DNA from: DAOTWY01 sp003696565
GTDB lineage: Bacteria > Chloroflexota > Anaerolineae > Aggregatilineales > Phototrophicaceae
Length of the DNA stretch: 64,000 nucleotides
Assembly (NCBI GenBank): GCA_034435635.1
Contig: DAOTWY010000042.1
Span: 1-64,000, forward strand
Reading direction: 5' to 3'
Shown here in pieces: positions 1-9,244 of this stretch. The notes beneath the pieces are model-generated. The model was not told where the DNA came from, searched no databases, and worked only from the letters and a program-made list of their open reading frames with translations. The position numbers were made by a program, and so were the translations under genes. Within the stretch, counting starts at the first letter, position 1; each line of letters opens with the position of its first letter.

Positions 1-922
1 CTGGTGTATATTCCTGCTGTAAAAATCGTCTGTCGCCTTCTTGAATCACTTGTATTTGATACGCTGGCGGTTCAAGTTGGACGATGGATAATACATACAC
101 ACTACCATCCCAATCATAAATATTTACACCAGTTCTTAATGGTCCGGTGGTGATGTCTCCGATATACTCTAGTGGGATGACAATTTCACTGACTTGATCA
201 TTATCGATGTCGCTTAATTGTGGCTCGTTATCACTTAAGATTGGCTGGTTTAATAAATTCACAAAACGCCCTAAATCCGGTTGCCACGTAATGAGATGGG
301 TCGCATTACGGCAATCATCCTCTTGACAAGTTTCCACCATAAAGAGCAGATCAACCAATTGGTTGTGGTTAATATCCCCCAGGGATAACAAATCAGGGAT
401 AGGAGCTTCTTCTGCTGTAAATTCATAATATTTAATATAACGACGGTTTTGACACCCGAATATCGCTAACGATCCCCCCTCATCTGGCAAAATATAGCCG
501 AGCATAATTTCCGGTGTGCCTTCTCCTGTAAGATCAATATCTCCCCGAACAAAACCATCTTCCGGCAAAATTTCCCAGTCATCACGCAATGTTGTTTCAA
601 GATCATCAATATTCCCACCGGCAGAAAGATAGCGCAAAATTTCTTCCATAATGTCATCAGGTAATGTGGGGGTTAACTCTGCAAAGTTGGAGATCGGTGG
701 GCACGCACTTGCATCTGGGGTGGCGGTGGCTTGAACTGCTACCACCGCTGCCATTGTTGCCTGATTGTTGATCTGCCGACTTTGTGTTGGTAGGATGCCA
801 TATAAAGTGTATCCCGATGTTGCAGTCGGGAAGGGGATCAGCGTGGGGGCACGAGGAGCTTCTACCTCTGGCTGGCACGCTGCTCCAATTAACAAAATCA
901 GCGTGAGAAATAAACGTCTCAA
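1..922 (-). CDS. Secreted lipoprotein with FG-GAP/VCBS-like repeats (3' end outside window)
   Basis: An open frame runs from a TTG at 922 to the window edge, so the C-terminus is missing. The TTG overlaps the TGA of the upstream gene (TTGA) and has an AGGA about 7 nt before it, which suggests translational coupling. The N-terminus is a hydrophobic signal ending in GAAC, a near-canonical lipobox. A Thr/Pro/Ala-rich linker follows. The rest holds short acidic motifs such as GDIDLTGEGTPEI, GDINHNQLVDLLF and SDIDNDQVSEIVI, which look like the calcium-binding loops of FG-GAP/VCBS beta-propeller blades (inference). Two Cys pairs could form disulfides. It is the last visible gene of the ccm operon. 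The function is unknown; a cell-surface binding or sensor role is possible. Confidence 0.7.
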   Translation of the reverse strand, partial: MRRLFLTLILLIGAACQPEVEAPRAPTLIPFPTATSGYTLYGILPTQSRQINNQATMAAVVAVQATATPDASACPPISNFAELTPTLPDDIMEEILRYLSAGGNIDDLETTLRDDWEILPEDGFVRGDIDLTGEGTPEIMLGYILPDEGGSLAIFGCQNRRYIKYYEFTAEEAPIPDLLSLGDINHNQLVDLLFMVETCQEDDCRNATHLITWQPDLGRFVNLLNQPILSDNEPQLSDIDNDQVSEIVIPLEYIGDITTGPLRTGVNIYDWDGSVYVLSIVQLEPPAYQIQVIQEGDRRFLQQEYTP

Positions 923-1803
923 TGCACGTCCTGTTTCAACTGCTGGATAAGTCTTTCATCTTTTTGCAAATTACGATACCGCACAACCATGCTTAAAATC
1001 AAGCCAATAACCAAGCCTGCTGCGACGACAATCCCTAACAATAAGTATTCATCGTTATCCGGCGTGACGAAAAAACCGAATAAAGCGGTGAACAACGCTT
1101 TATTGACTGTATCAAGCGTTTCACCATCACCTCGTTCAATCACAACATAGGTTGTATCAAACCTTACTTGGTGCAATGTATGTAATGCTTCGCCATCAGG
1201 TAGTTGATAGGTGCTTCTTATCCATGTCCCGTTAGAAAGCTCAACCTCATTTGAGGTAATTGGCTCTAGGTCAACACCTGGGTAAAGTTGACTAAGAACT
1301 TCCTCAATGCTGACTTGCTCATTGTTGTTTTCAGCTTCTATTGCCAGCATATACAAATCAATTTCGGGGTTACGGTTGAGATACAGCAACACATAATAGG
1401 TTGAATCGCGCTGTTGAACAAAAGCAGTAATGTTGCCACCACCTACAATATCATACAGACTCTTATACCAATCCAATCCGTCCAGTGTGATAACACCCGT
1501 TAGCCGTTGTTCGATCTCTAATTCTGGAATAAGTTGTTCAAAGGCGGCGTTTAACGCGCTCTGTACGTCCTCTGCCTGCACGGCAAGGGCATAAATAGCA
1601 CCATCTACATCGGGATGAATAAATTCTGCGAGACCAGCTTCTGTGCTAATTTGTCGCCATCCCGGCGGAATGGGGACGTTAAAATTTTGACTAGAACTAT
1701 AATATGGAATAACCGGCAATTGGGTTGGTTCAGGGGCATCCTGTGCGATGACCGGTGTTGTCATAACCAGCAGCAAGAAGTAAATAATTAGTCGTGTTTT
1801 CAA
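919..1803 (-). CDS. Membrane-anchored extracytoplasmic protein of unknown function
   Basis: About 294 residues. It has an N-terminal signal peptide (KTRLIIYFLLLVMTTPVIAQ, then DAPEPTQ), a roughly 220-residue extracytoplasmic region and one C-terminal transmembrane helix (GIVVAAGLVIGLILSMVV) followed by a short charged cytoplasmic tail. I chose the TTG at 1803 because an AAGGA lies about 9 nt upstream of it. The alternative TTG at 1812 sits directly against that AAGGA and would add three residues. It follows ccmC by 13 nt and overlaps the next lipoprotein, so it is probably co-transcribed with the ccm genes. The extracellular part contains repeated short beta-strand-like stretches but no family that I recognise. 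Confidence 0.7.
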   Translation of the reverse strand: MKTRLIIYFLLLVMTTPVIAQDAPEPTQLPVIPYYSSSQNFNVPIPPGWRQISTEAGLAEFIHPDVDGAIYALAVQAEDVQSALNAAFEQLIPELEIEQRLTGVITLDGLDWYKSLYDIVGGGNITAFVQQRDSTYYVLLYLNRNPEIDLYMLAIEAENNNEQVSIEEVLSQLYPGVDLEPITSNEVELSNGTWIRSTYQLPDGEALHTLHQVRFDTTYVVIERGDGETLDTVNKALFTALFGFFVTPDNDEYLLLGIVVAAGLVIGLILSMVVRYRNLQKDERLIQQLKQDVH

Positions 1804-1816
1804 ATCTCTCAATCCT

Positions 1817-2515
1817 TTAGCTGTTGATCAATTCCATACGTAATTTTTGAACATGTTCAGATTTGTTTTCTAGCCGAATTCGCCACCACATTAATGTGAT
1901 CGGCACAAGTGTAGACCAGATCAGCAAGTTAGGTAATAATGCCGCAGCTACCCGTGGTGTTGCCTCAAAAACCCCTTCAGCATTTTGTGGGCTGGGTCCA
2001 ATAACTGCCGGATGAATTGTATCCGGTACAATGCGGATAATCATTAAAGTTAGGATGACTGTTGTAATGGCAACAATACCATAAACAGATGCAAACAAGC
2101 GGCGTTTATCTGCATTTTCGATGCCATTGCGCAGCATTAAATATGCCAAATACGTTAATGCCATCACTGCCGCACTGGTCAGGCGCGGGTCCCATGTCCA
2201 CCAAGTGTTCCAGATTGGGCGTGCCCAAATTGCGCCGGTAGCTAGGTTTAATAGGGCGAGCATCAACCCAACTTCAACCCCAGCAACAGCTAAGCTATCC
2301 CATTTTACATGACGGGTGCGCAAATACATAACCCCGCCGATCACCGTGCCAGTAAATGCCGTAAATGCCCCAAAGAATGATGGCATATGGATGTAAAAAA
2401 TACGCTGAATATCACCTTGTTCTAAGTCTGTTCGAGCATAACCAAATGCTAAATATAGACCAAACAGCACGGATATGATTGTGATGCCAGTTAGAATGTG
2501 TAAACTTTTCGTCAT
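1817..2515 (-). CDS. ccmC: Heme exporter/heme-handling protein CcmC
   Basis: A 232-residue, six-helix membrane protein of the heme-handling family. CcmC presents heme to CcmE on the outer face of the membrane during System I cytochrome c maturation. The tryptophan-rich WWD motif lies at residues 102-113 (WNTWWTWDPRLT). The two family histidines that bind heme are likely H43 (YIHMPS) and H168 (DTIHPAV). Its length matches the family. It lies about 40 nt downstream of ccmB in the same orientation, giving the usual ABC order of the heme transporter genes. Assignment to CcmC rather than CcsA rests on size, the motif and its neighbours. Confidence 0.93.
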   Translation of the reverse strand: MTKSLHILTGITIISVLFGLYLAFGYARTDLEQGDIQRIFYIHMPSFFGAFTAFTGTVIGGVMYLRTRHVKWDSLAVAGVEVGLMLALLNLATGAIWARPIWNTWWTWDPRLTSAAVMALTYLAYLMLRNGIENADKRRLFASVYGIVAITTVILTLMIIRIVPDTIHPAVIGPSPQNAEGVFEATPRVAAALLPNLLIWSTLVPITLMWWRIRLENKSEHVQKLRMELINS

Positions 2516-2554
2516 ATTTGTCCACCCAAATCTATAAAAAACTGTGTAATTATA

Positions 2555-3223
2555 CTAATCTTCTGTTACATACTCAAATAGGAAACTGCCTAGTGTGATG
2601 TATAGAACATCCACTAAGCCTATTGTTAATAATGTTTGCATCATATCTTGATTGTTCAAAATTGCGTTTGTGGCACGAACGACGGTTAAGATAACAGGTA
2701 ATACCACGGGGAGCATGGCAATGGGCAATAATGTCTCTCGTGAGCGGGTTTGAACTGTCATCGTTGCTAATAATGTCCCAATGGAAGATAAGCCTAAAAT
2801 GCCTAAAATCAGAATCAAAATCATGGTGGGGCGTACCATTGAGAAATTGAACAATACCGTCATGACTGGTAACAATACGACTCCAACAATCACCGTAAAG
2901 ATAAAATTACCAAGCATTTTGCCCATGTAAATAGCAATGCGGTTTACTGGTGCGATTAACATCGCATCCATATTGCCTTCTTCCCGCTCGGATGCTAAGC
3001 TCCGATTTAGCCCTAAAATACTGGCAAATACCAGCGTAACCCATAACACGCCACTGACAGCCTCTTGCTTGGCTTCACGGTCAAGTTCTAACGCAAAGCT
3101 GAACACCAAAATACTCAAAAATGTGAACAAAGCCATTGAGCTAACAAGTTCCCGGCTACGTAGTTCTGTTCTTAAGTCTTTGCGTAAAATTGAAAAAACA
3201 ACTTGAATAAATGGCGTGTTCAT
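2555..3223 (-). CDS. ccmB: Heme exporter membrane protein CcmB
   Basis: A 222-residue protein with about six hydrophobic segments and the charged N-terminal stretch (ILRKDLRTELRSRELVSSMALF) typical of CcmB. The family motif NRSLASEREEGNMDAMLIAP is present at about residues 73-92. CcmB forms the membrane part of the CcmAB ABC transporter, which powers release of holo-CcmE from CcmC and CcmE. The start overlaps the end of ccmA by 4 bases, which indicates coupled translation. Length and context fit the family well. Confidence 0.92.
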   Translation of the reverse strand: MNTPFIQVVFSILRKDLRTELRSRELVSSMALFTFLSILVFSFALELDREAKQEAVSGVLWVTLVFASILGLNRSLASEREEGNMDAMLIAPVNRIAIYMGKMLGNFIFTVIVGVVLLPVMTVLFNFSMVRPTMILILILGILGLSSIGTLLATMTVQTRSRETLLPIAMLPVVLPVILTVVRATNAILNNQDMMQTLLTIGLVDVLYITLGSFLFEYVTED

Positions 3224-3936
3224 CGAGCTGTCACCATATTGGTTACTTCCGTATAAATTTTAGGTAGGTTCGTATCTGGCGATAGCTTTTCATCGTAGCC
3301 GATAACCCCGCGTGAAAGGATAATCCCCCTAGATGCTAAACCGGCTGCATGGGTTAAGTGGTGTGTTGTCATAATGATTGTACGATTGCCATCATGTGCT
3401 TCATGCAATAGATGATCTAAGGTTTCGCTAGCACTCTGATCTAATCCAGTATATGGTTCATCAAACAATAACACATCAGGATCATGTAGTAAGGCACGAG
3501 CGATACTTAATCGCTGAAGCATCCCACGTGAAAATGTGCGTGTTAGGTCATATGCCCGTTTTTTTAACCCTACCCGATCCAATAAATTTTCAACACGTTC
3601 ATCAGCGTTTTTTAGATGATAGAGTTTGGCAAAGAACAATAAATTTTCTTGCGCTGTCAGGTTACCATAAAGCAATGGTTTATGGCTGACCATACCAATT
3701 TGTGCGCGGACAGCCGCCGCTTCATCAGGTAATGTCCATCCACCTACACGGATGATCCCGCTAGTTGGGCGGCTTAACCCGGCAATTTGACGCAATAACG
3801 TGGATTTACCGCTGCCATTTGGTCCCATCAGTGCGATAAACTCACCCCGTTCTACTGTTAGATTCAACTTTTTTAAGACAGGCAAAAAGCCGAATGTCTT
3901 GACTAGGTCAATAATTTCGATGAGGGAATGACTCAT
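3220..3936 (-). CDS. ccmA: Heme exporter ATP-binding protein CcmA
   Basis: A 238-residue ABC ATPase. Walker A is GPNGSGKST at residues 38-46, the Q-loop region is MVSHKPLL, the signature is FSRGMLQRLSIARAL and Walker B is VLLFDEP, followed by the D-loop. A switch histidine lies in TTHHLTHAAG. It is the energy-supplying subunit of the CcmAB(CD) complex. The ATG overlaps the stop of the upstream cytochrome gene (ATGA), and its own end overlaps ccmB, so the three are translated in series. The signature has FSRGM where many ABC proteins have LSGGQ; this is common in CcmA. Confidence 0.93.
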   Translation of the reverse strand: MSHSLIEIIDLVKTFGFLPVLKKLNLTVERGEFIALMGPNGSGKSTLLRQIAGLSRPTSGIIRVGGWTLPDEAAAVRAQIGMVSHKPLLYGNLTAQENLLFFAKLYHLKNADERVENLLDRVGLKKRAYDLTRTFSRGMLQRLSIARALLHDPDVLLFDEPYTGLDQSASETLDHLLHEAHDGNRTIIMTTHHLTHAAGLASRGIILSRGVIGYDEKLSPDTNLPKIYTEVTNMVTAR

Positions 3937-5756
3937 ACATCATCCCCTGTTAGTTGATCTAAACGTGCTTTCAACTGCTTACGGCGGTGATGATATAAAT
4001 CATGGTTAATCTCACCAGCCTCGTGCTGTGCATCTAATTCAGCGATTTGTTGTAATAATGCGTCCATGAGTTTATTTTTATCTATAGCCAGATTGACCCG
4101 TGTTCGCCGGTTGAGTATAAAAATGGCTGATCCAACGAGAATAAACAAACCAACTACCACTAGCACAACCACTGGTACTAAACGATCTGCCGTGATAACA
4201 CTGGTATCCTGTGATGTTCCAACCCCAGGCAATGAGCCGGTCAATTCATATCGAATAGTCTCACCCGCTTGCAAGGTCAAATTGCCACCGTATACTTGAT
4301 ATGCAACGCCACCTAATACTTCTGTTCCTAGTGGTTCTATCCAGGGGGCTTGTGCGCGGATCGTCTCTGAATTAATCAGCAAGCGCATCGGGCCGTTAAA
4401 TGCCTGATTGATCGGATATTCAATAATTGCGCCATGATCATAGGGCATTAAATAACTAATTGCGAAAAGCTGTTCAACCCCCGGCGGAATGGGAAACATA
4501 TCTGTCACGACGAAATTCTCTTGATCTACCATATAACGGCTATTATCGACTAACGTGACAACCGCGCCCGGTGGCAAGTTAAATTGCATGGTCTCTAACG
4601 GTTCTCCAGGGATAGCATTTTCCCCAACATACAGCTTATCCGATGTGTTGATAAAGTAAACTAACTCTACCATCTCCAAAAAGCGATTATTAGATGGCTG
4701 AATCTGTGTTAAACGGCTGACAACATCAATAACATTCGCATCATTGGTCGTTTCATAGACGACAATATTAAGTTCAAGTTCATCAAAAGCTGCATCTGCT
4801 GGTGTTGCACGGCTATAAAATGTCCATCCATTATATTCTGTTGTGGCTAAATAGACCCGATCTGACCGAAACTCAATATCCTCAAATTGAAAGCTATAAT
4901 CTGGCTGTATAGTCGTTTCATAAGTCGTTTCGTTGATGTCTGGATCAAACACGCGCAGGGTAACAACTAAATCATCTGGTAATGTCATGCCACCTGTACC
5001 CGCAGAAACAGAACCGCGCACGTTACCACGTCCTAAGCTTGCTACTGGTGTGGCGGTAGGGATATCTGTGTTTTGCGTCGGTATTTCTTCTGTGGTCACT
5101 GGCTGCGGCGTGCCATTAAGTGCAGTATCTGTTGTCAGGGATAATGAGCGCACATAAGCAATTGCTTGTTTTTGTTGTTCCGTGCTTAATTCACGCCATG
5201 TTGGTGATGTTGTAATTTCACCTTGTGCAAAAACTTCTTCTAACACCGCATCGGTTAGCGTGACCATGTTGGCTATATCACGATAAAATGCCGGAATCTC
5301 CCCGCTGATCAGTGATTCACCTTGTGTCATATCACCGTAATGCAATGTATAAACATACATCGCCACTGCCCAGCGTTCTTCTTCTGTTAGGGCGTTTTCC
5401 CACGGTGGCATCAAATTTTGAATCCTACCGTTCGTGATTACATTGAAATAATTCAGTGGAGATTTGCCCATCATAAACGCTGGATCATTAAAATTTCCGG
5501 GGTTAGGTACTGAACCATCTTGCACTAATTGACCATCACCCGCGCCATTTACCCCATGACATTCTGTACAACGTGCAGCATAAATTTGTGCGCCTAATCT
5601 TAGATTAGGTGGGGTATCTGGCAACGATGCCGGTTGTGGAGGCGGTAGGGTAGATACAATTTCAGGTTGCCCACCCAGCCCACCACAGGCAACTAAACTC
5701 ATTGCCAAGATAATAAGACTCATCATAAAGATGATGAGTTTGTATGTTCTTATCAT
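3933..5756 (-). CDS. Membrane-bound lipoprotein cytochrome c with extra extracytoplasmic domains
   Basis: 607 residues. A lipoprotein signal ends in LVAC with C24 as the likely lipidated residue. A class I cytochrome c domain follows with one heme site, CTECH at 63-67, and a candidate Met ligand in NLMPPWENAL. Next comes a second helical segment like a cytochrome fold but with no CxxCH. A Thr/Pro linker leads to an Ig-like or carboxypeptidase-regulatory-like domain at about 238-320, more beta-rich sequence, a transmembrane helix at about 530-555 and a cytoplasmic tail with a helical segment (ELDAQHEAGEINHDLYHHRR). That tail resembles the helical region of the small neighbour at 5760-6122. It sits inside the ccm operon between the CcmI-like gene and ccmA. 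Role inferred: electron carrier or maturation accessory. Confidence 0.8.
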   Translation of the reverse strand: MIRTYKLIIFMMSLIILAMSLVACGGLGGQPEIVSTLPPPQPASLPDTPPNLRLGAQIYAARCTECHGVNGAGDGQLVQDGSVPNPGNFNDPAFMMGKSPLNYFNVITNGRIQNLMPPWENALTEEERWAVAMYVYTLHYGDMTQGESLISGEIPAFYRDIANMVTLTDAVLEEVFAQGEITTSPTWRELSTEQQKQAIAYVRSLSLTTDTALNGTPQPVTTEEIPTQNTDIPTATPVASLGRGNVRGSVSAGTGGMTLPDDLVVTLRVFDPDINETTYETTIQPDYSFQFEDIEFRSDRVYLATTEYNGWTFYSRATPADAAFDELELNIVVYETTNDANVIDVVSRLTQIQPSNNRFLEMVELVYFINTSDKLYVGENAIPGEPLETMQFNLPPGAVVTLVDNSRYMVDQENFVVTDMFPIPPGVEQLFAISYLMPYDHGAIIEYPINQAFNGPMRLLINSETIRAQAPWIEPLGTEVLGGVAYQVYGGNLTLQAGETIRYELTGSLPGVGTSQDTSVITADRLVPVVVLVVVGLFILVGSAIFILNRRTRVNLAIDKNKLMDALLQQIAELDAQHEAGEINHDLYHHRRKQLKARLDQLTGDDV

Positions 5757-5759
5757 GTC

Positions 5760-6122
5760 TTATCCTTTATGTAAGACCTGTTCTATGATTTCATCAATTG
5801 CTGCGTCGTCAGCTTCTTCCGGGGCAATCAAATGCTCCTCATTCAGCTCATCTAAAGCCTTAAGAGTCTGAATACCCCGTTGAACCCAGGCTTCACGCTC
5901 AGGTATATATTCCGCCTCACTTAATTTACCCGTTGCATAATCTTCATCAATATCGTGTAAATTTCGCAGCACTCGCTGATAATAAACTTGTAGTCGCTCA
6001 CGTTGGCGCGTTACTGGGGCATCAATAGGAGCCTCAGCTTTGTGATAAATAAATGGCAGCATCAACCATAACAAAAATACCCCTGCCATAATGCTAGAAA
6101 CCACTATCCCCTCAAGACTCAT
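5760..6122 (-). CDS. Small membrane protein, CcmI-like N-terminal region
   Basis: 120 residues. One N-terminal transmembrane helix (VVSSIMAGVFLLWLMLPFIY) is followed by a cytoplasmic amphipathic helical region with the pattern NLHDIDEDYATGKLSEAEY. Similar sequence occurs after the first helix of CcmI-type proteins and in other small cytochrome maturation accessory proteins. Its ATG overlaps the ccmG stop (ATGA), and the gene lies between ccmG and the cytochrome fusion gene. True CcmI carries an additional periplasmic TPR domain, which is absent here. The CcmI-like label is inferred from position and the helical motif only. Confidence 0.65.
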   Translation of the reverse strand: MSLEGIVVSSIMAGVFLLWLMLPFIYHKAEAPIDAPVTRQRERLQVYYQRVLRNLHDIDEDYATGKLSEAEYIPEREAWVQRGIQTLKALDELNEEHLIAPEEADDAAIDEIIEQVLHKG

Positions 6123-6679
6123 GATGCATTGTCCTCAGCGAGTAGTGTTTCTAGTACATTGCTCAAGATCGTTTCATTGATTGATCCTGGATAGTATTTA
6201 ACGATTTTGCCGTCCTGTCTGATAACGAATGTCTCCGGCACACCGGTGATACGGTATGAATCAGCAATACGCATACGGGGGTCTGCACCATTGCGATACG
6301 TCAATCCGTATTGTTCGATGAAATTGAGTGAATCCTCAACACTGGTTTCCGAATACGTTATACCAACTAATACCACACCACGCTCAGCATATCGCTCATG
6401 AATGCGCTGCAAGTCAGGGGCTTCTGCATGGCAGGGGGCACACCAACTTGCCCAAAAATTTAAGACCACGATTTGCCCCCGATAGTCCTCTAAATCGAAT
6501 TCCTCGCCATCAAAAGTTGTCAATGTAAATGTTGGGGCGGGGCGGTTTTCTCCTAGTGTGCGGTTTTGCTCAATGTATGCCCAGCCAATAACCCCAACAA
6601 AGCTTAAGATACCCAACATCAAAACAATTGATCCTAAGCTGAGTGAAAAACGCCGTTTTTGCTCTGTAATCATTTCCAT
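6119..6679 (-). CDS. ccmG: Thiol:disulfide reductase, CcmG/ResA-type thioredoxin-like protein
   Basis: 186 residues. One N-terminal membrane anchor (about 15-34) is followed by an extracytoplasmic thioredoxin fold. The active site is WASWCAPCHAEAPD with C80 and C83, and the cis-proline loop is TGVPETFVIRQDGKI. Such proteins reduce the CxxCH cysteines of apocytochrome c before heme attachment. It could equally be named resA; I use ccmG because it is embedded among ccm genes. It lies 4 nt downstream of ccmH and overlaps the next gene. An in-frame ATG two codons downstream is an alternative start. Confidence 0.9.
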   Translation of the reverse strand: MEMITEQKRRFSLSLGSIVLMLGILSFVGVIGWAYIEQNRTLGENRPAPTFTLTTFDGEEFDLEDYRGQIVVLNFWASWCAPCHAEAPDLQRIHERYAERGVVLVGITYSETSVEDSLNFIEQYGLTYRNGADPRMRIADSYRITGVPETFVIRQDGKIVKYYPGSINETILSNVLETLLAEDNAS

Positions 6680-6683
6680 AAGT

Positions 6684-7160
6684 TTATAAACGTAGGTCTT
6701 GCTCTAATTGCGAACGATACGACTCATCTTCTGTTGTAGTGGGGTGTTGTGTGTGGGGTTGCATTGGGCGTGTGTTCCGCCAACGTTGAATAGCGAAAAA
6801 CCCTAATAGCCCGCCTAATATTAAAACCACAAGCGGACCAGCAATTGATAGTAACCGTAGTCCATCATCTTGTGGGATGCCGACAACACGATCCCCGTAA
6901 TTTGTGACGAAATAATCCACAATCTGCTCACTCGTGCGCCCGGCAGCAAGTTGCTCACGGATTTCTTCTCGCCATTGAACACACGCCGGCGCGCCACATG
7001 TATGTAACGGTTCGTTTTCACACACAGGGCAGTATAATTGTTGCGCAACGGCGTTGACATCGTCGTATGTCACGACAATTGGGGTCGGTTGTGGTTCATC
7101 CTGGGCAAGAACCACAATGCTTATCAAAAAACTGAGTAAGATAATGATTAATCGCCCCAT
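6684..7160 (-). CDS. ccmH: Cytochrome c maturation protein CcmH
   Basis: 158 residues. A signal peptide is followed by the CcmH core with redox motif LYCPVC (C44, C47), the helical segment REEIREQLAAGRTSEQIVDY and YFVTNYGD, then a transmembrane helix (GPLVVLILGGLLGFFAI) and a cytoplasmic tail. CcmH reduces or holds apocytochrome thiols for CcmF. An additional cysteine pair, CGAPAC at 55-60, follows the active site directly; E. coli CcmH has no such pair in its standard description. The gene overlaps the end of ccmF by 13 bases. Confidence 0.9.
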   Translation of the reverse strand: MGRLIIILLSFLISIVVLAQDEPQPTPIVVTYDDVNAVAQQLYCPVCENEPLHTCGAPACVQWREEIREQLAAGRTSEQIVDYFVTNYGDRVVGIPQDDGLRLLSIAGPLVVLILGGLLGFFAIQRWRNTRPMQPHTQHPTTTEDESYRSQLEQDLRL

Positions 7161-9244
7161 GCTGCACCTGTCGCTAATTGTGGTTGAACAGTTGACCGGA
7201 CGCGAACCGGAATTTTATCATTGGGATAAACCGAGATGATTGTCCCTAAGATGAGGATTAAACCACCCCACCACACTAAGTTCACTAATGGATTGATATA
7301 CACCTTGAAAATCGCACTCTCTGCGCTGATATTCTCCCAAGGGACAAGCAATACATAAAAATCATTTTCAAGTGTGCTATGTGCCCCGGCGATACTCATC
7401 GGCATTGAGGGAAATTGATCAATCCGTGGTTGCAGTTGGGCGATCTCTTTATTGTTACGGATGACTGTCACTGTGGCGATGTCCATAATACGCCCGTCAT
7501 TTGCCTGGGCAACCGTGAAATCATCAAAGCGAAGGGCATACTCATCGTTAATTTGCAACGTCTCTCCACGTAGAATTAACCCTTGCCGCTCAATTTGAAA
7601 CAGCGTACTACCGATGATTCCGATGCCAATTACAACAATACCTAAGTGGACAATATAGCCACCATATCGCCGCCGGTTCCGTGTGAACAAAGCAATTAAC
7701 GCCACAAGTGGATTTTCATGACGAGTTCGCACCCGCGCCATCATCCCACGATACGTTTCGTAAACTGCTACCCAACCCGCCAGGCTAACTACACCATACG
7801 CAACTAGCGCAACCAGATGCCGCGTACCAAGCAATACAATCAATACCAGTGTCAAAAACGTCAGCATAAGCGGGATGACCATAGCTCGCCCCATGCGGTT
7901 TATCGATGTTGCCCCCCAAGCCGAAATTGGTGCGACACCCATTAAAATATACATGAGGGCAAACAATGGTGGAGTCACACGCATAAAGTAATCTGTTCCT
8001 AGTGTAATTTCTTCCCCAGCAAACAACTCTGAGATAATTGGTGCCCCAAAACTACCCCAAAAAATGGCAACCGCCAATACAATAAACACGATGTTATTTA
8101 GCACAAACATGGTTTCTCGGCTAAACCATCCTGCAAAGTGATGCTCATCTTGTAATTCACCTCGGTTCCACCGCCAAATAATCATACTGACGGAAACCAG
8201 CGTAATGCCTGCCCAAAAGATAAACATTGGTAATCCAATTTCGCTACGGGCAAAGCTGTGCACGCTTTCAATTAAACCGCTGCGTGTGGCAAACGTTCCA
8301 AACATCACAGCACTGAATGTGCCGATAATTAAAAACATGTTCCAAACTTTTAGCATCCCACGCTTTTCTTGGATCATCACGCTATGCAGGAATGCCGTGC
8401 CAATCAGCCAGGGTAAAAATGCGGCATTTTCTACTGGGTCCCATCCCCAATAGCCTCCCCAGCCTAATACATCATATGCCCAACGCCCACCGAGGATTAA
8501 ACCCAAACTTAAAAACAGCCACGCCACCAACGTCCAACGACGAGTCGCTTTGATCCAATTCGTAGACAGATCGCCAGAGGCTAAGGCTGCCATAGCAAAT
8601 GCAAATGGGATTGTAAAGCCAACAAACCCTAAATAAAGCATTGGGGGATGTATGATCATCCCAAAATGCCTTAATAAGGGGTTCAATCCACGAGCATCTG
8701 CTGCAAGGCTTTCTAGTGTAGGGGGAAAAGCGTTTGGTGGGATAAACAACGAATCCACTACGCGCGTTTGACCATCTTCTCCAAGTGTTAACCACACCCG
8801 TTCAAATGGATTTTCTAAAAACAAGGACAAAAACAGAAAAAACGCCAACGTTGCCATAGAATAGGCAATAACGTATGGCATTAACCGACGTTCATTGTGC
8901 CAGTTGATTAGCATTGCTAACATCGCAAACAAACTCATGATGGACGACCAGAACAATAACGAACCTTCTTGTGACCCCCATAACGCTGTAAATCGATAAA
9001 AATCGGGGGTGCTAGGGTCTGTTGTGGCTCGTACATAATTGATCTGATATTCACCATTCATCAACGCGATGACCAATACTAGGCAGGCAATTAGCATCAA
9101 GGGGAAGGTGGCAATTGCTGCATTTCGCGCACTGATGACCCAACGCTCTTGGTGTGTTCGCCCGCCATAAATTGCCGCCACTATAGCATACATCGATGCG
9201 ATAAACGCCAAACCCAGCGCAACAACACCAATTTCAGCCAGCAT
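7148..9244 (-). CDS. ccmF: Cytochrome c heme lyase CcmF
   Basis: A 698-residue polytopic membrane protein with about 15 hydrophobic segments. The family WWD motif WGGYWGWDPVENAAFLPWL lies near residue 260. Conserved histidines include HSVMIQEKRG shortly after it. A periplasmic loop near the C-terminus (about 580-660) precedes the last helix. CcmF takes heme from CcmE and attaches it covalently to CxxCH in apocytochromes. The length is close to that of proteobacterial CcmF. Its start overlaps the end of ccmE by 11 bases and its end overlaps ccmH, so the order is tightly coupled. Confidence 0.95.
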   Translation of the reverse strand: MLAEIGVVALGLAFIASMYAIVAAIYGGRTHQERWVISARNAAIATFPLMLIACLVLVIALMNGEYQINYVRATTDPSTPDFYRFTALWGSQEGSLLFWSSIMSLFAMLAMLINWHNERRLMPYVIAYSMATLAFFLFLSLFLENPFERVWLTLGEDGQTRVVDSLFIPPNAFPPTLESLAADARGLNPLLRHFGMIIHPPMLYLGFVGFTIPFAFAMAALASGDLSTNWIKATRRWTLVAWLFLSLGLILGGRWAYDVLGWGGYWGWDPVENAAFLPWLIGTAFLHSVMIQEKRGMLKVWNMFLIIGTFSAVMFGTFATRSGLIESVHSFARSEIGLPMFIFWAGITLVSVSMIIWRWNRGELQDEHHFAGWFSRETMFVLNNIVFIVLAVAIFWGSFGAPIISELFAGEEITLGTDYFMRVTPPLFALMYILMGVAPISAWGATSINRMGRAMVIPLMLTFLTLVLIVLLGTRHLVALVAYGVVSLAGWVAVYETYRGMMARVRTRHENPLVALIALFTRNRRRYGGYIVHLGIVVIGIGIIGSTLFQIERQGLILRGETLQINDEYALRFDDFTVAQANDGRIMDIATVTVIRNNKEIAQLQPRIDQFPSMPMSIAGAHSTLENDFYVLLVPWENISAESAIFKVYINPLVNLVWWGGLILILGTIISVYPNDKIPVRVRSTVQPQLATGAAWGD

